NCBI GenBank assembly: GCA_027023105.1
Contig: JALVWY010000062.1
Location: 1-47,382 of the forward strand
Length of the DNA: 47,382 nucleotides
Direction: 5' to 3'
Origin: Campylobacterales bacterium
GTDB taxonomy: Bacteria > Campylobacterota > Campylobacteria > Campylobacterales > Nautiliaceae
Each line of letters begins with the position of its first letter. Within the stretch, counting starts at the first letter, position 1. A program made the translations under genes and the position numbers. This document shows positions 6,859-14,248 of the stretch, piece by piece. Below the pieces are notes generated by a model. The model ran no database searches and was not told the origin of the DNA. It saw only the letters and a list, made by a program, of their open reading frames with translations.

Positions 6859-7737
6859 TTACATACTCATACCTGCATCAATTTCGATAGATTCTACAGC
6901 TTCTTTTGCTTGAGCTTCTGCAAATTCACCTTTATTTTGCTGTTCTTTTTGCCCTTCTTCTTGTGCTTTTTCTTCGATATTTTTATCAGCTTCTTGTTCA
7001 TTTTGTTCATCTTTATCAAAAGCTTCTTCTATCTCCTCTTGCTTTTTTTCTGCTTCTTTTTCTTCTAAATATTCCTCTCTCCACCTGTCGTACATTTCGC
7101 CTGTCGCTGCGTCTAAAATATTTTCAGAATTTTTTAATCCTTCTGTTAGCTCCGAGAAAGCGTCTTCTGCAATGTTTTCAATTAAGCTTTGTTTGTCTTC
7201 TTTTTTGTCTTCTTCATCGGGGTTCTCTTCTATTTTTTCTATTTTTACCTCTTCTACCGGTTTTTCTTCGCTTTTATCAAATTCTTCTACATTTATATCC
7301 TCTAAAGCATTATGTATTTCTTCAACCTCTTCTGTACTGTATTCTTTTGAAGAAGGCTCTATTTCTATTTTATTTAGTTCAAACTCTTCTTTAACTGCTT
7401 TTTCTAAATTAAAATCTAAATATTCAAGCTTTCCTTCTTCTCTTAAATTTTTGTTAAGAATAGTTGTAACCTTTTCAGCTCCGATGTTTTCAAGCTCTCC
7501 GTTTTTCACTTTTTCTGTATATTCGTTTATAGCTCTAAACACGCCATTAACTTCAACTTTTGGGAGATTAAGATTTTCCATGTCGCTGTTGCTGTGATAC
7601 TCTTCCCAATAGATTTCGTGGGCTTCTTGTTTTACTTCTTCAAATTTATTTTTAACTATTTCATCAAATTTATTTTCCGCTTCTGTTTGTATATTACTTT
7701 CGTGCTGCTCTTGTATTTCTTCTAATTTTGTTTTCAT
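6859..7737 (-). CDS. Large acidic coiled-coil protein
   Basis: A 292-residue cytoplasmic protein, extremely rich in Glu and Lys and predicted to be almost wholly helical or coiled-coil. There is no signal peptide, membrane span or catalytic motif. Segments such as EEEVEEIHNALEDI-like and EYLEEKEAEKKQEEIEEA-like blocks dominate the middle and C-terminal halves. RBS AAAAAGG precedes ATG 7737. It lies in the leftward operon after a small secreted peptide gene. A structural or scaffolding role is possible. No family recognised. Confidence 0.7.
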   Translation of the reverse strand: MKTKLEEIQEQHESNIQTEAENKFDEIVKNKFEEVKQEAHEIYWEEYHSNSDMENLNLPKVEVNGVFRAINEYTEKVKNGELENIGAEKVTTILNKNLREEGKLEYLDFNLEKAVKEEFELNKIEIEPSSKEYSTEEVEEIHNALEDINVEEFDKSEEKPVEEVKIEKIEENPDEEDKKEDKQSLIENIAEDAFSELTEGLKNSENILDAATGEMYDRWREEYLEEKEAEKKQEEIEEAFDKDEQNEQEADKNIEEKAQEEGQKEQQNKGEFAEAQAKEAVESIEIDAGMSM

Positions 7738-7751
7738 TTTTTATTCCTTTT

Positions 7752-7931
7752 TTACATATTTTTAATATTTTTACACAACTGATAATCTAATTTTTTAAAC
7801 CCTGCTACACTTAATTTTTGTTGTTTTAATAAAGAATAATCAAGCTTTTTAAAGCTAGCTACGCTAATTGTTGCTGCAAACACATTTGTACAAACAAATG
7901 TAAGCAATGTTGCAATTAATGCTTTTCTCAT
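7752..7931 (-). CDS. Small secreted protein with internal repeat
   Basis: A 59-residue protein with a signal peptide (MRKALIATLLTFVCTNVFA, cleavage after Ala19). The mature 40 residues are a tandem duplication: SVASFKKLDYSLLKQQKL followed by SVAGFKKLDYQLCKNIKN. The ribosome-binding site AAGGAGG is strong. The ATG overlaps the stop of the upstream degenerate gene (TTATGA). The short cationic repeats suggest a secreted peptide or periplasmic binding module. No family recognised. Confidence 0.7.
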   Translation of the reverse strand: MRKALIATLLTFVCTNVFAATISVASFKKLDYSLLKQQKLSVAGFKKLDYQLCKNIKNM

Positions 7932-8203
7932 AATTCACCTCCTTGTTTACAGGTATTTTTATTAACATCTACTTTTAAAAAGACTTTATTATTGCTTTTT
8001 TGCACATAATCAACTTCATACTTAACACCTTTATTTAGGGCTTTTAGCAAATGTTTATCTTGACAAAATTCTTTTGTAAGTCTTTTTTGTAACGCTTGTT
8101 TTAACGCATTTACCGCATTTTTATGTTTAAATGTGTAAGTTAAATAGTTATTTACATCATTAACAATTAAAGTTGCTATAACTTTATTGTTTTGTGCTTT
8201 TGT
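7928..8203 (-). pseudogene. Degenerate secreted-protein gene, 5' end lost
   Basis: An open frame of 91 codons with no ATG, GTG or TTG near its beginning. It is cut by an in-frame TAA at 8204-8206; beyond that stop lies ATG-TCC-TTT-GCT-TAT. The product (NKVIATLIVNDVNNYLTY..., LQKRLTKEFCQD...KNTC) resembles the C-terminal half of the secreted protein at 25654-26226 (LQKTLKNICSKK...NHC), with two Cys at similar spacing. The 3' end still overlaps the next gene as in a working operon. It is most likely a remnant of a paralogue whose signal peptide region has decayed, unless a rare start codon is used. Confidence 0.6.
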
Positions 8204-8275
8204 TTAATAAGCAAAGGACATTATGAGGGGAAAAACTGATAAAGCAGGAAAACATGTTGCACCATTTTAAATTTT

Positions 8276-8297
8276 TGTCCTATTATTTTTTTTAGGA
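8276..8297. terminator. Weak bidirectional hairpin
   Basis: GTCCTA ... TAGGAC with an AT loop, followed by TTTTTG on the plus strand and an A/T-rich run on the minus strand. The stem is only 6 bp, so activity is uncertain; it lies just downstream of P3 on the minus strand and could attenuate that transcript. Confidence 0.3.
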
Positions 8298-8303
8298 CTT
8301 TTT

Positions 8304-8337
8304 GTTATAGGAGGATTTAAAAAAAATAAAAAACATT
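8304..8337 (-). promoter_or_regulatory. TCCTATAAC-class promoter P3 (leftward)
   Basis: Read on the minus strand: a T-rich tract, TTTAAATCC, then TCCTATAAC (8312 down to 8304). It nearly copies P8 (TTTTTTTTAAATCCTCCTAT). It would drive the leftward operon 8203-6216. Confidence 0.65.
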
Positions 8338-8360
8338 TTATACACCGTTTTAAAGATTGC

Positions 8361-8379
8361 CCTCCCCGGTTAGGGGAGG
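8361..8379 (-). ncRNA. GC-rich hairpin between tandem leftward promoters
   Basis: CCTCCCC (8361-8367), loop GGTTA, GGGGAGG (8373-8379): a perfect 7-bp GC stem in AT-rich DNA. A minus-strand transcript from P4 would begin with this hairpin and then run into the T-rich tract of P3 (8320-8337), so a short RNA of about 60 nt is possible. No open reading frame accompanies it. Confidence 0.35.
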
Positions 8380-8386
8380 ATATTAA

Positions 8387-8423
8387 GTTATAGGAGAATT
8401 TTGAAAAAAATAAAAAAAGTAGA
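8387..8423 (-). promoter_or_regulatory. TCCTATAAC-class promoter P4 (leftward)
   Basis: Minus strand: T-rich tract then TTCTCCTATAACTT, core 8395-8387. It lies about 80 bp upstream of P3 in the same direction and is followed immediately by the GC hairpin at 8361-8379. Confidence 0.6.
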
Positions 8424-8451
8424 GATATTTTTTATAAATTTTGCTATATAT

Positions 8452-8480
8452 TTGTTGACAAGCAATATTTTTATTATAAT
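8452..8480 (+). promoter_or_regulatory. Sigma-70 promoter for 8516 operon
   Basis: TTGTTG (8452-8457), 17-bp spacer, TATAAT (8475-8480); TTGACA at 8455-8460 overlaps the -35. AAAAGGGG precedes ATG 8516. Confidence 0.65.
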
Positions 8481-8515
8481 TCTTTATGTATTTTTATGTA
8501 AAAAAAGGGGATAGA

Positions 8516-8878
8516 ATGAATAATTACTCACCAAATTATATTCTTAACATGCATCAACATCTTGAAAGCATTTTATTAGCAAAATCTCTTACGTGGGGAA
8601 TTATTTTTCTTATTTTTGCTTTTATAACACCTATATTGATTAATATGCTTGCGAATAAACACGAACAAGAAGTTGATTATAATAACAATAATTATAACAA
8701 TCAACACTCTGAAAATTTTAATAATAGAAGAAATTATGAATATCAAGACCAATATAATGATAATGTTACAAATAATACGTATTACAATAATTTTAATGAA
8801 CAAACTACACCATTTCAATCTAGTCAAGAAAAAATAAATATTAAAATAAACAAAAGAAAAAAAAGAAACAATAAATAA
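8516..8878 (+). CDS. Single-span membrane protein with Asn-rich tail
   Basis: A 120-residue protein. ATG 8516 is used because AAAAGGGG precedes it; an in-frame ATG at 8486 lacks one. A transmembrane helix (about 24-46, TWGIIFLIFAFITPILINML) is followed by a highly Asn/Tyr/Gln-rich low-complexity region and a very basic end (KINIKINKRKKRNNK). The tail resembles the linker of the J-domain protein at 2324. It is probably co-transcribed with the gene at 8889. Function unknown; a basic cytoplasmic tail could bind nucleic acid or another membrane complex. Confidence 0.7.
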   Translation: MNNYSPNYILNMHQHLESILLAKSLTWGIIFLIFAFITPILINMLANKHEQEVDYNNNNYNNQHSENFNNRRNYEYQDQYNDNVTNNTYYNNFNEQTTPFQSSQEKINIKINKRKKRNNK

Positions 8879-8888
8879 AGGACTAACA

Positions 8889-9215
8889 ATGATGGTTATT
8901 TTAGGAAAACCTGGGAATGGGAAATTAACCCCTTTTAGATTTTTTCTTGTGTTAATTAATTCTATAATTTTGTCTTTCTCTTCTTTTATGTTTTTTCATT
9001 TAATACATATAAATAATAGTTTAAAAAAACTTCAACATTTAAATCATGAATTATCTATCAATAATATTGATAATTCAATAAAATTTTTATCATATATAAT
9101 CCATAATTTGACGTTCATTAATTATTTATATATTGTCATAATGACATGTGTATTTATTATTATTGAATTAAGGTCAACCATATGGGCAGGAGAAGATGAT
9201 AGACTTATTATTTAA
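8889..9215 (+). CDS. Two-span membrane protein, hypothetical
   Basis: A 108-residue protein with two hydrophobic helices (about 17-40 and 78-95) separated by a polar loop, and a short acidic C-terminus. ATG 8889 follows AAAGGACTAACA, ten bases after the previous gene's stop, so the pair forms an operon. A second ATG at 8892 could also serve. No family is recognised. It ends 18 bp before the convergent relaxase gene. Confidence 0.65.
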   Translation: MMVILGKPGNGKLTPFRFFLVLINSIILSFSSFMFFHLIHINNSLKKLQHLNHELSINNIDNSIKFLSYIIHNLTFINYLYIVIMTCVFIIIELRSTIWAGEDDRLII

Positions 9216-9233
9216 TGTCCTCCCTCAATTTTT

Positions 9234-12200
9234 TTAACGTGTACTAATAGCATTTTTTTGCTGTTCTTTTATTTGTTTATCTTCGATTTTATCGGTTTTT
9301 TGTTCTTTATCATGGTGTGCATGCACACCGCTTGTATTTTGCAACTGTTGTTTTTGCTCTTGTGTATTTGCAAAAGCTTTTGCTATTTCGTATGCTTTTT
9401 CTTCTTGCGTTTTTGTTAAGTTTTCAAAATCTTTTAGGTCTTCTATCAAAACTTCTTTGTCAAAATCTTCTTGTGTATATTCTAATGTAGAACGTTTTTG
9501 TTGTTCTTTTTGTACTTGCTCTTTTAATTCTTGTTTGTTTGTTGTAAAAACTTGTACATCTTCTTTGTGTCGACTTAAAGCAACATATGCAAGGTTAAAT
9601 GTGTTCATATCTTTGTATTTTGTATCTAGTACGGCAACTACTTTTTTACTTGTTGTTCCTTGTGATTTATGCGCAGTTATTGCATAACCTAAATCAAATT
9701 TATCATATGCTTTCGGATTAAATTCAACCACATCTCCGTTTTCTTTTTCTACCTTTAACATATGTTTTTCTTTATCATATTCTTTTACATACCCTAATTC
9801 TCCGTTAAAAACCCCTAAATCTCGGTTATTTTGCAAGAATACAACTTTGTCGCCTTTTGCAAATTTTTGTGTCTCTTTTGTATATATTTGTAAATCAAGT
9901 GCATTTTCTTTTAGGTCGATTTTTACTTCGTTATTATCTTTGTCTTTTACAATAATTTTATTATTAATTTCGTCAATTTCGCTTATTTCATATTCTTTAA
10001 ATTTTTCAAGTGTTTTTATATTTTTGTTAGGAATAATAACGTCTTTACCAGGTTCGTAATTTCCTGCAACCATTTTCGCAGAAGGAGATAAATTTTTAAT
10101 AACTTTAATGTTAAATGTATTTTCGTCTTCTCTCAAGCCCAGATTTGCTTTAACTTTTTCGTTTATTTTATTTACAATCTCTCTTGTTGCTGCAACTGCA
10201 AGTGTATTTTTAACATCTCGTGCAATTTCTTTTGCTGCAGAAGTTGTCATTTTTTCTAAACTCTCCGCCCTTGCTGCTTCGTATGCTTGCTTATATTCAT
10301 CTATATTTTTAAAATCTTTTGCGTCAACTTCAACTTTAAATTCTTTTACTTTATTCAACTTATCGAGCATATCAAGCCCTTTTGAAACATTTTTTTCTTT
10401 TGCAATTGTGTCTACAATCTCTTTCATTACTTTGTTGTTTCTTTGTCTTACAGACTCATCAACCTTTAATACTTTTGTATTTTGCTTTAAATCTTCAAAA
10501 AAATTACCTGCTCCGATTGATTTTAACTGCTTGCTATCTCCCATAAAAACCACTTTAATATCGTTTTCTTTTGCGTATTTAAGAAGCTTATTTGCTTTTC
10601 TTGCGTCTAACAAGCTTGTTTCGTCTACTATCAATATTTTTTGTGTTTGTTTTTGTTCTTTATCTATTTTTTTGCTTACATTGTTTGCAATATCTTGTAT
10701 TTTTTCTGCTTTTGCTTGTTTTACAGGTGCATAACTATTTAGTTCTGCAATAACTTTTTTATCTTTTTTAACTTGTTCTACTTCTTTTAATAGATTTTGT
10801 TTTTTTAATTTTTCCTGTAAAATGATATCATCCGCTTTTTTTTCTAGTGCTTGTAATTCTTTTTTTGCAGCTTCTTTTTGCAGATTTTTAGAATTTGTAA
10901 CTTTTGCTAAAGCTTTTAAGCCTTTTGCTTCTTTTGTAAGAGTTTCTGCCGCTTTTAAGTCTTTTTCCACCTGGTGTGCATGCACACCGCTTTGTTGTTT
11001 ATAATTTTTAGGAGCTTGGTTTGTATGTTTATTGTTGTTTAAAAAGAATTCTAATTTAGTCTGTTCTTTTTTATGTGCGTCTATCAATTTGCTTGTTACA
11101 ACTGTTCTTGTTTTTTTGTTAAAAATCTCTTCTCTTGTAACTGTCGCAGTAACATATTTATTTTCTTCTAACCGATAAGAAATTTTTGTAGTTTTAAGTC
11201 TTTTATCTAATTCTATTACATTATGTTTAATATCTTTTGCTTTTACCTGCAAGATTTTATCTTGTTTGTTTTTGTAAACATCTTTTGTATAGTTTGTTTT
11301 TACAAGCAAATTTTTAGTTAAGTTTTTAATAAGTCCTGTTTCTTTTGTTTTATCTATTAAATTGTTGCTAATTTCCTTACCTAAAAAGCTTTTTCTTGTA
11401 TGTGTAATATGTTTAAGAACATTGCCTTTTTTATCTGTAATTTTTAAACTTTCTTTTGTAATTTTAAATCCTAAAATATTAAATTCTAACGCTCTTCTTT
11501 TATATTTACCACCCGTTTTTGTTTGTGCAGTTTTACTATTGTAACTTAGACTTAAAATTGCAGCAACACTTAATTTGTATCTGCTTTGTTTTGTATATTT
11601 ATCCTTGTGTGTTTCTTGTTTGTAATTAAGCAATCCTAACACGCTGCCTTTTGCGTTTTTGCTGTACAATCTTTCTTTATCTGCTGTTAAAATATTGTTT
11701 GTGTGTGTCTTGTAACCTAAAATATTACTTAAAGCTATATGTTTTCCTAAAAATTTGAATCTTAAGGGGCTAAACTCTTCAAATTCATATTCGATTTTTG
11801 TTCCGTCCCTAAACTTACTTACACTTTTATAGGTAAATGTATCTCCCTTAAAACTGCGATATTCTGTTCTTTTTACGCCTTTTGCATTATCTTTATAACC
11901 CTTTTTAAAATCTATTTGTCTGTATCCTGTAAAGTTATTGCCTATAAAATCAACATCTTTAAATCTTGTCAAAAACGCAAAAGGTGTTCTGTTTTTAAAG
12001 TCTTCTGCTTTTACATAGTATTTGCTGTCTAAACGTCTAATATTTGTTCTTTTTAAACTAAAATCATCTTTGTTGTAATTTTGTTTTTGCTGTGCAGGTT
12101 GGTGTGCATGCACACCATTTTGTTTTTGTTGCTGTTGTACAATATTATCTTTTGTTTCTTTTTTTGTTGTTTTAGGAGTGGTTGAATTGTGTCTTAAGTC

Positions 12201-13988
12201 TTTTAATTTGTTAATATCTATTTTTACAGGCTCTTCTTTTTTATTTACCGATAAAGAAGAGTTGTTATCATTTTGGTGTGCATGCACACCGCTTTTTTGC
12301 TGTTCAAGCTCTTTTATTTTTTCGTCTATATATTTATTAGTTACATCTACAAATCCGTTTTCGTTTTTTGCTATATATTCGTTTTCTTCTTTTGCTTCTT
12401 TTTCTAAACTTAATAAAAAGCTGTCTATCGTTTTACTTTGTATACCGCTTGCTTTAACTGCTTCAGAAGCCGCTTTTCCGGTAGGAGTTAAAACCTGTAT
12501 ATCAATCTCTTTACCTTCTTTTTCTAAACTTTCTCTTAATGCGTCTAATAACGTTGTTTTACCAACTCCCGCACTCCCTTGTATTGCTATAAATTGTTCA
12601 TTACTTGTTAAAATACCCACCACTGCTTCTCTTTGCTCGTTTGTTAGATTAAAACCTTTTCCTTGTTCGTAATTGTCTATTAATTTTTCTGCTGTATCTT
12701 TGTCTGTTAAATTCTCAAAAGTTTTTTGATGTTTAAGTATTTTTATATTTTCTTTTTCTAAGCCATGCATCTCTTTTGTTGTGAAATTTTTATCGTTAAG
12801 TTTTTTTATTTCATACCCGTGTTTTTGTCCTGTTTTTTTAACTTTGTTTAGTTCTTCTTCTAAATCCTCTATACTGTAATTTCCTAAACCAATTTCTAAT
12901 GCTTGTTGTAAGAGTTCGTCTTTTGTAAACGTAGATTCATTTTGCGTTAAAATTTTTGCAGATAGTTCTAAAACTTCTTTTGTACTATATTTAAACTCTT
13001 CTTGTTTTTCTGCAGCTGCTTGTATGTTTTTTTGTAATTCCTCTAAACTTGTAATACCTTTATACTCATGCTGCGCTTTCCATTCATTTTTTAATTCTTC
13101 TCCTGTAATAAGTTCACTTTTATCACTTTTACTACTATGCTGCGCAATTACGTCTAATTTTTCTTCATTCAAATTTTCAAAATTTACATTACTTTTTAAC
13201 TCTTTTTTCGCCTGTTCTATTTGCATATGTCTTTTACTGAAATTATTTAAAACATCTTCTGTATATCCCGCAATCTCAAATTTTCCGTTCCCTTTCGCTT
13301 CAATTGCGTATCCTAATTCTTTAAGGTTTTTAGCAAGTTCACTTTTATAAATTTTATCTATCTTGCTTTGTTGTTTAAATATTTCTAAAAATTCGACTGC
13401 TTTAAATTTATCTTTATTTTCGTTATAAGTAATATTAAAAATAAGAGCGTGTGTGTGCAAATGCGGGTCTTCCGCTTCTCCCGGTATCGGACGAGCGGTA
13501 CTGTGTTGCACTTTTGCAACAAGCATATTGTTTGTATTTACACGCTCTCTTACATATTTGCCTTCTTCATCTTTTATAAGCTCTCCGTTTTCATTTTTTT
13601 TATATTCTCTCGTTTGAATTGCATTTTCTTCTATGTATTTAAGTGCAGCTTCTACTGCTTTTTGGTGTGCATGCACAACACGTTCATCCCCGAGCACTAG
13701 AGCAGCATGAGATACGCTTTTAGGAGCGGCAAAAGGCATATCAACAACTGCAACTCTTTTATCGTTCCCACCGCTTTGTACAAGTTCTGCTCCCGATAAA
13801 GGGTCTTTACCCTCTAATAGGCGCTCAAATGTTTCTTTATCAACTTTTTGTCCTTCTCTTAGACCTAAAACTTCCGCTAATTTACCGCCATATTCAATAT
13901 TTTTCCCCTCTCCATTCGCATTAAAGATTGGGTCTTTTTCGTAGTAATAGTTTTTCGCTGCTTTTGCTGTTACTTTTAAAGCTTTCAT
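9234..13988 (-). CDS. MobF-family relaxase/helicase (TraI/TrwC-like) with large insertion
   Basis: A 1,584-residue protein that would nick oriT, stay bound to the 5' end and unwind the plasmid for transfer. The TrwC-type relaxase domain (about 1-310) has catalytic tyrosines Tyr14-Tyr16 and the metal-binding triad His176, His178 and His180 (HLHTH). The SF1B (RecD/TraI-like) helicase has Walker A GSAGVGKT (Lys477), motif II VDETSLLD (Asp1122, Glu1123), motif III GDSKQLKSIGAG, then DESVRQRN, AITAHKSQGTT and YVALSRHKED. Walker A and Walker B are 645 residues apart, whereas TraI has under 100. The extra residues (about 545-1110) form a basic, beta-rich central domain followed by a coiled coil. GVHAH tags lie near residues 567, 625, 1001 and 1554. 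ATG 13988 follows AAAGGATATGC. Confidence 0.93.
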   Translation of the reverse strand: MKALKVTAKAAKNYYYEKDPIFNANGEGKNIEYGGKLAEVLGLREGQKVDKETFERLLEGKDPLSGAELVQSGGNDKRVAVVDMPFAAPKSVSHAALVLGDERVVHAHQKAVEAALKYIEENAIQTREYKKNENGELIKDEEGKYVRERVNTNNMLVAKVQHSTARPIPGEAEDPHLHTHALIFNITYNENKDKFKAVEFLEIFKQQSKIDKIYKSELAKNLKELGYAIEAKGNGKFEIAGYTEDVLNNFSKRHMQIEQAKKELKSNVNFENLNEEKLDVIAQHSSKSDKSELITGEELKNEWKAQHEYKGITSLEELQKNIQAAAEKQEEFKYSTKEVLELSAKILTQNESTFTKDELLQQALEIGLGNYSIEDLEEELNKVKKTGQKHGYEIKKLNDKNFTTKEMHGLEKENIKILKHQKTFENLTDKDTAEKLIDNYEQGKGFNLTNEQREAVVGILTSNEQFIAIQGSAGVGKTTLLDALRESLEKEGKEIDIQVLTPTGKAASEAVKASGIQSKTIDSFLLSLEKEAKEENEYIAKNENGFVDVTNKYIDEKIKELEQQKSGVHAHQNDNNSSLSVNKKEEPVKIDINKLKDLRHNSTTPKTTKKETKDNIVQQQQKQNGVHAHQPAQQKQNYNKDDFSLKRTNIRRLDSKYYVKAEDFKNRTPFAFLTRFKDVDFIGNNFTGYRQIDFKKGYKDNAKGVKRTEYRSFKGDTFTYKSVSKFRDGTKIEYEFEEFSPLRFKFLGKHIALSNILGYKTHTNNILTADKERLYSKNAKGSVLGLLNYKQETHKDKYTKQSRYKLSVAAILSLSYNSKTAQTKTGGKYKRRALEFNILGFKITKESLKITDKKGNVLKHITHTRKSFLGKEISNNLIDKTKETGLIKNLTKNLLVKTNYTKDVYKNKQDKILQVKAKDIKHNVIELDKRLKTTKISYRLEENKYVTATVTREEIFNKKTRTVVTSKLIDAHKKEQTKLEFFLNNNKHTNQAPKNYKQQSGVHAHQVEKDLKAAETLTKEAKGLKALAKVTNSKNLQKEAAKKELQALEKKADDIILQEKLKKQNLLKEVEQVKKDKKVIAELNSYAPVKQAKAEKIQDIANNVSKKIDKEQKQTQKILIVDETSLLDARKANKLLKYAKENDIKVVFMGDSKQLKSIGAGNFFEDLKQNTKVLKVDESVRQRNNKVMKEIVDTIAKEKNVSKGLDMLDKLNKVKEFKVEVDAKDFKNIDEYKQAYEAARAESLEKMTTSAAKEIARDVKNTLAVAATREIVNKINEKVKANLGLREDENTFNIKVIKNLSPSAKMVAGNYEPGKDVIIPNKNIKTLEKFKEYEISEIDEINNKIIVKDKDNNEVKIDLKENALDLQIYTKETQKFAKGDKVVFLQNNRDLGVFNGELGYVKEYDKEKHMLKVEKENGDVVEFNPKAYDKFDLGYAITAHKSQGTTSKKVVAVLDTKYKDMNTFNLAYVALSRHKEDVQVFTTNKQELKEQVQKEQQKRSTLEYTQEDFDKEVLIEDLKDFENLTKTQEEKAYEIAKAFANTQEQKQQLQNTSGVHAHHDKEQKTDKIEDKQIKEQQKNAISTR
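9314..9329. repeat. 16-bp palindrome GGTGTGCATGCACACC, copy 1
   Basis: A perfect palindrome inside the relaxase gene near its 3' end, encoding Gly-Val-His-Ala-His in a Gln/Lys-rich tail. Confidence 0.9.
10973..10988. repeat. 16-bp palindrome, copy 2
   Basis: Identical palindrome, same reading frame (GVHAH), at the start of the coiled coil that ends the helicase insertion. Confidence 0.9.
12101..12116. repeat. 16-bp palindrome, copy 3
   Basis: Identical palindrome, same frame, in the Gln/Lys-rich linker just before the basic insert domain. Confidence 0.9.
12275..12290. repeat. 16-bp palindrome, copy 4
   Basis: Identical palindrome, same frame, near the N-terminal border of the helicase insertion (after ELEQQKS). 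Confidence 0.9.
13664..13679. repeat. Variant of the 16-bp palindrome (15/16)
   Basis: GGTGTGCATGCACAAC, one base from the perfect palindrome. It lies within a conserved-looking stretch of the relaxase domain (VVHAHQKAVEAAL, residues about 104-117) rather than in a linker. Confidence 0.8.
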
Positions 13989-14012
13989 GCATATCCTTTC
14001 ATTTTTTTTATT

Positions 14013-14036
14013 GTTATAGGAAAAAAGCTGAAAAAA
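14013..14036 (-). promoter_or_regulatory. TCCTATAAC-class promoter P5 for relaxase
   Basis: Minus strand: TTTTTTCAGCTTTTTTCCTATAAC, with the core at 14021-14013, 25 bp before the relaxase ATG. Confidence 0.6.
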
Positions 14037-14051
14037 TAATTTATCACTTTA

Positions 14052-14070
14052 TTTCCTTCTAAGAAGGAAA
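14052..14070. repeat. Inverted repeat between relaxase and helicase genes
   Basis: TTTCCTTCT (14052-14060), one central base, AGAAGGAAA (14062-14070): a perfect 9-bp inverted repeat. It lies in the 260-bp divergent intergenic region next to the relaxase gene, with AAAACCCCGAAATTACG at 14101-14117, which resembles AAAACCCCCGAAAATACG at 331-348. This could be an operator or part of oriT. Confidence 0.5.
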
Positions 14071-14127
14071 ACTTTATTTGTTTTAAAGCTAAAATCCTTC
14101 AAAACCCCGAAATTACGGAACTTCTGT

Positions 14128-14170
14128 CTATTTTTTGTGTTTTTTATTTTTTTTTAAACGCTCCTATAAC
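14128..14170 (+). promoter_or_regulatory. TCCTATAAC-class promoter P6 (replication operon)
   Basis: A T-rich tract (TTTTTTATTTTTTTTTAAACG), then CTCCTATAACG with the core at 14162-14170 and GTTAAAC directly after (14171-14177). It drives the helicase and initiator genes. Confidence 0.65.
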
Positions 14171-14248
14171 GTTAAACACTAAAAAGCTCTTTAGTGTGTC
14201 TCTCCCCCTACAGTTCTCCAAAAAAAATTAAAAATGAAAGGAAGAATT

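Noticed and set aside
7172-7597. Plus-strand Ser/Phe-rich reading frames opposite the acidic coiled-coil gene
   Set aside because: They are antisense shadows of a Glu/Lys-rich gene, giving Ser/Phe/Leu-rich nonsense without ribosome-binding sites. The same applies to plus-strand frames opposite the relaxase.
8223-8270. 15-codon plus-strand ORF (MRGKTDKAGKHVAPF)
   Set aside because: It has an acceptable RBS (AAAGGA) but is tiny, lies over the decayed 5' end of a minus-strand gene and has no supporting context.
10650-12360. Intein within the relaxase helicase
   Set aside because: The insert does not begin with Cys or Ser at a conserved splice point, lacks the terminal His-Asn before a Cys/Ser/Thr, and shows no Hint or homing-endonuclease motifs; it also contains a coiled coil.
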